This document shows, one piece after another, positions 59,477-64,000 of a stretch of 64,000 nt of DNA (its first letter is position 1; the number at the start of each line of letters is the position of its first letter). The position numbers and the translations under genes are program-made. The notes under the pieces were generated by a model. The model searched no databases, was not told the origin of the DNA, and saw nothing but the letters and a program-made list of their open reading frames with translations. This DNA is from Petrosia ficiformis (taxonomy: Eukaryota > Porifera > Demospongiae > Haplosclerida > Petrosiidae): NCBI GenBank assembly GCA_947044365.1, contig OX345636.1, positions 58,324,537-58,388,536 on the forward strand. The letters are read 5' to 3'.

Positions 59477-62400
59477 AATATATTAATGAAGAGTGGATAA
59501 TGAAACATGTTTGGAATAATGAACAACTAACGAAGAACAAGATTGAGATTCAGAAAAGTTTAATTCATCATATTGTTGATGATAGACTACAGGAGGGAGC
59601 ACTTGTGACTGATTTGATTGATTCTATCAAATCACCATTCACTACACCACAACAACTAGTTAGTAAATCACTGATCAATATTGTGTTAATAAATTATTAT
59701 GTTAATTGTTTCAGGAGACAGAGAGAATACTGGAAAAGAAGATATTTGAGAAAGAATCAGAATTATTAAAACTATCTGTTGAGATGAGAGAGAAGAGTGA
59801 TGAAATTACACACCTAAAGACAAGAGAGGTGTCATTAATAGATAGATCAGATACACTAGAGAAAGGTCAGATAATTAATATAATTTATTACAAGTGATTT
59901 GAATATTTGATATTATGATATTTAGAATTGGGGTTTTCAAAAGATGAAACACAAGCCTATAAGAAAATGGCTATTAGTACAAGACAAGGTAACTTATAAT
60001 TAAATATCTGTTAATATAAATATAATACTTTCAATATATAATATATAGAACTGAAGATTGAAAGGAAAATGTCATTAGTTAAGTCACAAGAGTTGGATTT
60101 TTCAAGGAAACAGGTCCAACATTTTAGCGAGAAGCTCAAACCCCTTTCACCAGGTTTATATGATTACCACATGCATATCAATTAAATTATGTTTCTTTAG
60201 ATGAGGAAGATACGGGGACAATGGAAAGGATTAAAGATTATCGGAAAGCTCAAGAAACAGAACTAGTTGAAGAGAAGCAGTCAAAACCTGTAGATGAGGA
60301 TAAATCAGTGATTAGTGATAAAACACTAATAGCACTGGAAGGTTAGTTAAGTATTCATAATATTATACATTATGATTAATAATTATATTATTACAACAGA
60401 GAATGAGTCACTACAGAAGATAGTTATTAGTAAGAATGAACAAGTAGAGCAACTACAGAGTATGTTAGAAATGAAGGAGGCAAAGTTAGAGTCAATACAA
60501 GAACGTAAATCATGTGTTAATTTATGTGTAATTAACATGACTTCATGATGTGTTTTCATTTTGTAGAAATTATAACTCTACAATCAACAATTACTGATAA
60601 ATCTACTGAAGTAGAGGAACTGCAGAGAATGTTGGAGATGGAGAGAGATCAGACAAAGCAACAGAAAGTACAAATTGAGGAGTTCAAGAAGATTGAGGAA
60701 TTGAGGATCTCCTCCTCACATGATTCAGAGGTTATCAAGTATCAGAGAGATGCTGCAGTTCAGTTCAGCTACATGGTACCAGTAACAGGTTAATAGTTAA
60801 TAATAATTCCTATTAGTTACTAATATTTATTATTATATTTATCAGATCATCTTGATGGTGTTCATGTGGCTGGAGAAACACTGTACATTATTCAAGGGGA
60901 TAAACCCCAGTCCCTCAACTGGGAAGAATATGGCTTCAGATTACATTTTCCACAAGGTACCATCTCTCCATCAGATACATGTGAGGTTGTAGTTAAAGCT
61001 TTGGTGGGTGGCAAATTCCAATTTCCAGAAGGTACAGAGCTCGTTAGTGCTATATATGCTATCTCATTTGCCAAGGAATTTGTACAACCTGTGAAATTAG
61101 ATATTCAACATTGTGTCTCAGTGGAGAATGAGCAACAAATAAAGTATCTTAGTTTTGTAAAAGCATCTCTTAAACAAGCAATACCACCTTACAAGTTTGA
61201 AAGGATTGATGGTGGACAGTTTTCAGCTGAGAGTTTTTATGGAAGTATTACTCGTCCTCAGTTTTGTATAATAGGTATTGTATTATACCTCTTCACTCTA
61301 CCAGTCACTTTATCAGACACTAGTGAGAGTAAGTTTGTATATAAATTATTGTTATTACATGTAGTTTAGTTGTCAAACAATTATTTTTTATGTAATAATT
61401 AATATTTATGAGTGTACATCATCGCCAGTTGCATTTTGTCTTCTTGCATGTTTGCTTAATTCCTGGACAAAATGCATGGCTTAATACTAAGTGTTTGAGA
61501 GTAAGCATTTGATTAATTCACAATGTATATATCAGTCACTTTCATAATTATAATTATAAAATCATGTACACAGATACTCTCCTGGTAGAGAGATTAGTTA
61601 GAAAACGAAATAGTGATAAGTTAGATGAACAATCTTCATGCAAAAGACAAAGAATTAATGTAGATGAAGGTTTGTAATTTTAATATATATGACAATAGAC
61701 ATAATAATTGTGATATCTTTTATCAGATGATTACACTACTAGTACTGTACAATCAGAAGATAGTACTGTACAACCAGATGATACCACTACTAATACAGTA
61801 CAAACCGAAGATAATGATAATGACATTGGTGAAGAAGGTATATTAATAGTAATAGTATATAACACTATTAGCATTTATAATAGCTTAACTACTATCTACT
61901 AGTATATAACAATATTTGTGATTTCTTTAGTTCTTATCCAGCTTAAATCAGGTGGGGTTCCCCACTTCAATTTTGGTTTCCCCACTTAAAAGTGAAAAGT
62001 CTCCACTTCAATGTCCTGCCTAAAGCAGTAATTTATTGACTGATAATTCATTTTTAACAACTACAAATAAACCACACAAAATAAACAGTAAACCTTGTCG
62101 TTTTTAAATTGTGTAATTTTGATTGCTGTTGATTGTGCTGGGCTGTTTTCTTTGTTACTAATATTTTTTGGAGTTTACCCATGTCCCAAATAGTATTTAT
62201 AATAAACATAATTATTGTTTTTGTGCTTAGCTGTTTTAGAAGCTAAAAAACGACCAAATGATGATTTTGAAGAAGTGCCATCTGCTAAACGAAAATATGA
62301 GAGTTACAATGAAGGTTGGAATCGATTATAATTAGATCAAATCAAATTATTGAACAACATTTTCATCCTACTTAGGGAATCAGGCCTCAAGATTTCCATC

Positions 62401-63113
62401 ACATGACAATGATCCAGCTTTTTCCAATATTCAAACCGATACATCATCCTCTAATCTGGATTATGGTATGATAATAATTATTAATATTTATAATGAATTA
62501 TTTTCTGAAAATATACCAACACAATGTGTGAATATTTATGTACAAGTATTTTTTTAGGAGAGACTTTATCAAGAAATGGCAAAACTGCTTGCAAACAACC
62601 ACATCACTATATTTTACAAGGTATATATGTTTTATCCTGAACCATAGCTTATTACATGTATGTTTCTATATAATTATATTTGAAAACCTCATATATGAAT
62701 GAAACCCTCATTACTAGCAACGATACATCTGTAATTAGGAATTGTAATAATTTAAAATATTTGTGCTATATTAGATACTGGTGGATCTACATGTAGTCTG
62801 GTATATACTGGTCAGATTTCTTATTTGAAGGAAGAGATTAATAGGTGGACAATGAAGTTTTTTGTGGTTAAAAATATCAATGTGTTCTTCAAGGTATTAC
62901 ATATAATAACTATATTCTAGCTACAGAATTATTAATGTTCTGCTTATTTTCCCATAGTATGCAGAAAAAAAGAATTTGAGTGTAGATTGTGAGGACATTG
63001 TGAGATTTCAATTCCAAGATCATGTTGATGGTTATGTTGATCTCGATCTTTCAGAACCACAAGAAACTCCTCACAAAGGATGGACAATCACACCCAGAAA
63101 GGAACCGCTCAGA
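59477..63113 (+). CDS. gene 5: coiled coil - ZU5 - UPA paralogue, partial at 3' edge
   Basis: Exons: 59477-59658, 59715-59865, 59926-59988, 60049-60153, 60201-60341, 60400-60504, 60567-60788 (coiled coil, MKHVWNNEQ to FSYMVPVTG); 60846-61274 (ZU5: VKALVGGKFQFPEGTELVSA, VQPVKLDIQHCVSV, ending RPQFCIIG); linker 61574-61669 (RKRNSDKLDEQSSCKRQR), 61727-61837, 62231-62314 (KKRPNDDFEEVPSAKRK), 62376-62465, 62558-62620; UPA 62775-62893 and 62958-63113 (GWTITPRKEPLR). The frame is open with no stop. Whether ZU5 ends at 61274 or a small exon near 61315-61328 is added is unclear. No Kelch exon lies upstream in the window: retroelements and the 2.4-kb simple repeat occupy that place. The UPA end and any CARD would be past 64000. 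Probably an intact, transcribed paralogue, but its 5' end is unknown. Confidence 0.75.
61838..62230. other. gene 5 intron with an inserted repeat-like patch
   Basis: 61950-62010 has CCCCACTT repeated three times, possibly part of an unidentified repeat. No coding exon is evident. Confidence 0.4.
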
Positions 63114-63299
63114 GTTAGTTTTTTTTTTTCAAAATCTATTATTGATGCCCCATTCATTGCAACATTGTACAGCAAAAAAATATATATGAATTACCTATTC
63201 TGTGATATATAATATATAATTTAGGTGCAGTGCTTATATGTATGTAGTGGGCCCAGATCTCATGAACTATCATGAAGTTCAGAGCTATAAAAATGAGTA

Positions 63300-63905
63300 T
63301 GCTCAACTATGAAATAGGGGGTGATTTCAAAATCTTTCTCTGCTCTTAAACTTTTTCTCTGATCCTGAACACATTCACCGTTCACTTTCTCTACACCAAA
63401 CTCGGCTCCTGTTCCGACATGGAGTACTACTTCTACCAACTTGCTTACCGGGACTTGAAAATCCCCAAGTGCTTCATAGGATTAAATCAAGTGCAGTGCT
63501 CTCTCTCTTTTGACTGGAACAGGGGCAAACAAAATGCCCCCATTGCATGTTGGCACCAGCTACATCCACGATTTCAGGTTCTACAGCAAGGGTAATGCCT
63601 CAGGTACCAACCAGAGTGCGTGGGTAGGGTCACTGAAATTGCAATCTGCGTGGGCAGTGAGGGGGCACAGCTCACTTCCAAACCCCATTAACAGAGGGAC
63701 ATCCCCCTTTTGAAATTCCCCCCTAGTCGTTATTTAGGGCAAAGGGTAGCCGAAAACCATCAACTTTTTTAGCCATTTTAATGGGGCTTATGCCTGACAC
63801 CAATTACAAGCATTTGGAGTGCTTTGTAATGCTAGGAACACACTCCACATGACATAGGAGTTAAATGTCACATATGTGGGACATCAGTCTTCTAAGGGCT
63901 AAGTA
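63300..63905 (+). mobile_element. relative of the 11618-12433 foldback element, in gene 5 intron
   Basis: 63385-63600 matches the inner segment of the element at 11618 (GGAGTACTACTTCTACCAAC; frame VHFLYTKLGSCSDMEYYFYQ). The right end (CAGTCTTCTAAGGGCTAAG at 63885-63903) is a worn version of its inverted end. The left end is not clear. Confidence 0.55.
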
Positions 63906-64000
63906 GTTTAACGCTCTATTGACGAATCCATATATTATATGAATAGCTGTTTGCCTAATTATAATTATTCACATGTGAACTGTTTGTATAAGGGAAGCCA

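Overview
This window is nuclear DNA of an animal. It is AT-rich and has many short exons joined by introns of tens to a few hundred bases with ordinary GT-AG ends, microsatellites, and a wide range of transposable elements, with no operons or bacterial signals. The gene family in it (Kelch, coiled coil, ZU5, UPA and a CARD-like death fold) and the compact introns suggest a sponge (demosponge). That placement is an inference from gene content; I could not run a search.

The backbone is a cluster of paralogous genes. Gene 1 (649-4118, +) is a decayed copy. Its stop codon is followed within about 60 bp by the Kelch half of gene 2 (4174-8090, +), which is cut inside an exon by a Tc1/mariner-type element (8093-9801). 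On the other side of that element lies gene 3 (9849-13900, -), another Kelch plus coiled-coil copy, oriented toward gene 2 and also lacking its 3' half. Gene 4 (31116-40585, +, possibly starting at 30308) is the complete copy: 23 exons keep one reading frame through six Kelch-like blades, a coiled coil, ZU5, a linker, UPA and a C-terminal CARD-like domain, about 1,320 residues. Gene 5 (59477-63113 and beyond, +) starts at the coiled coil and leaves the window inside its UPA exons.

Between the genes are mostly mobile and repeated sequences. 14-30 kb holds terminal-inverted-repeat (TIR) elements, two RecQ-like helicase fragments, a 149-bp tandem satellite, a nearly identical 684-bp duplication and a decayed DDE transposase. 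43.5-44.4 kb holds the 3' end of an unrecognised minus-strand gene. 46.2-47.4 kb holds a run of hairpin repeats and a well-formed type I hammerhead ribozyme. 48.7-49.6 kb holds a 322-codon intronless ORF. 49.84-51.51 kb is an apparently intact Merlin DNA transposon with an 8-bp target-site duplication. 52.8-56.2 kb has a Ty3/gypsy fragment back-to-back with a decayed Penelope-like element, followed by a 25-bp minisatellite and 2.4 kb of TATG/TACA simple repeat.

How the genes may work: ZU5-UPA followed by a death-fold domain is the layout of PIDD and of the FIIND-CARD part of NLRP1 and CARD8. The Kelch propeller and coiled coil would then be the sensing and oligomerising part of a death-fold signalling receptor. 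This function is inferred from domain order alone.
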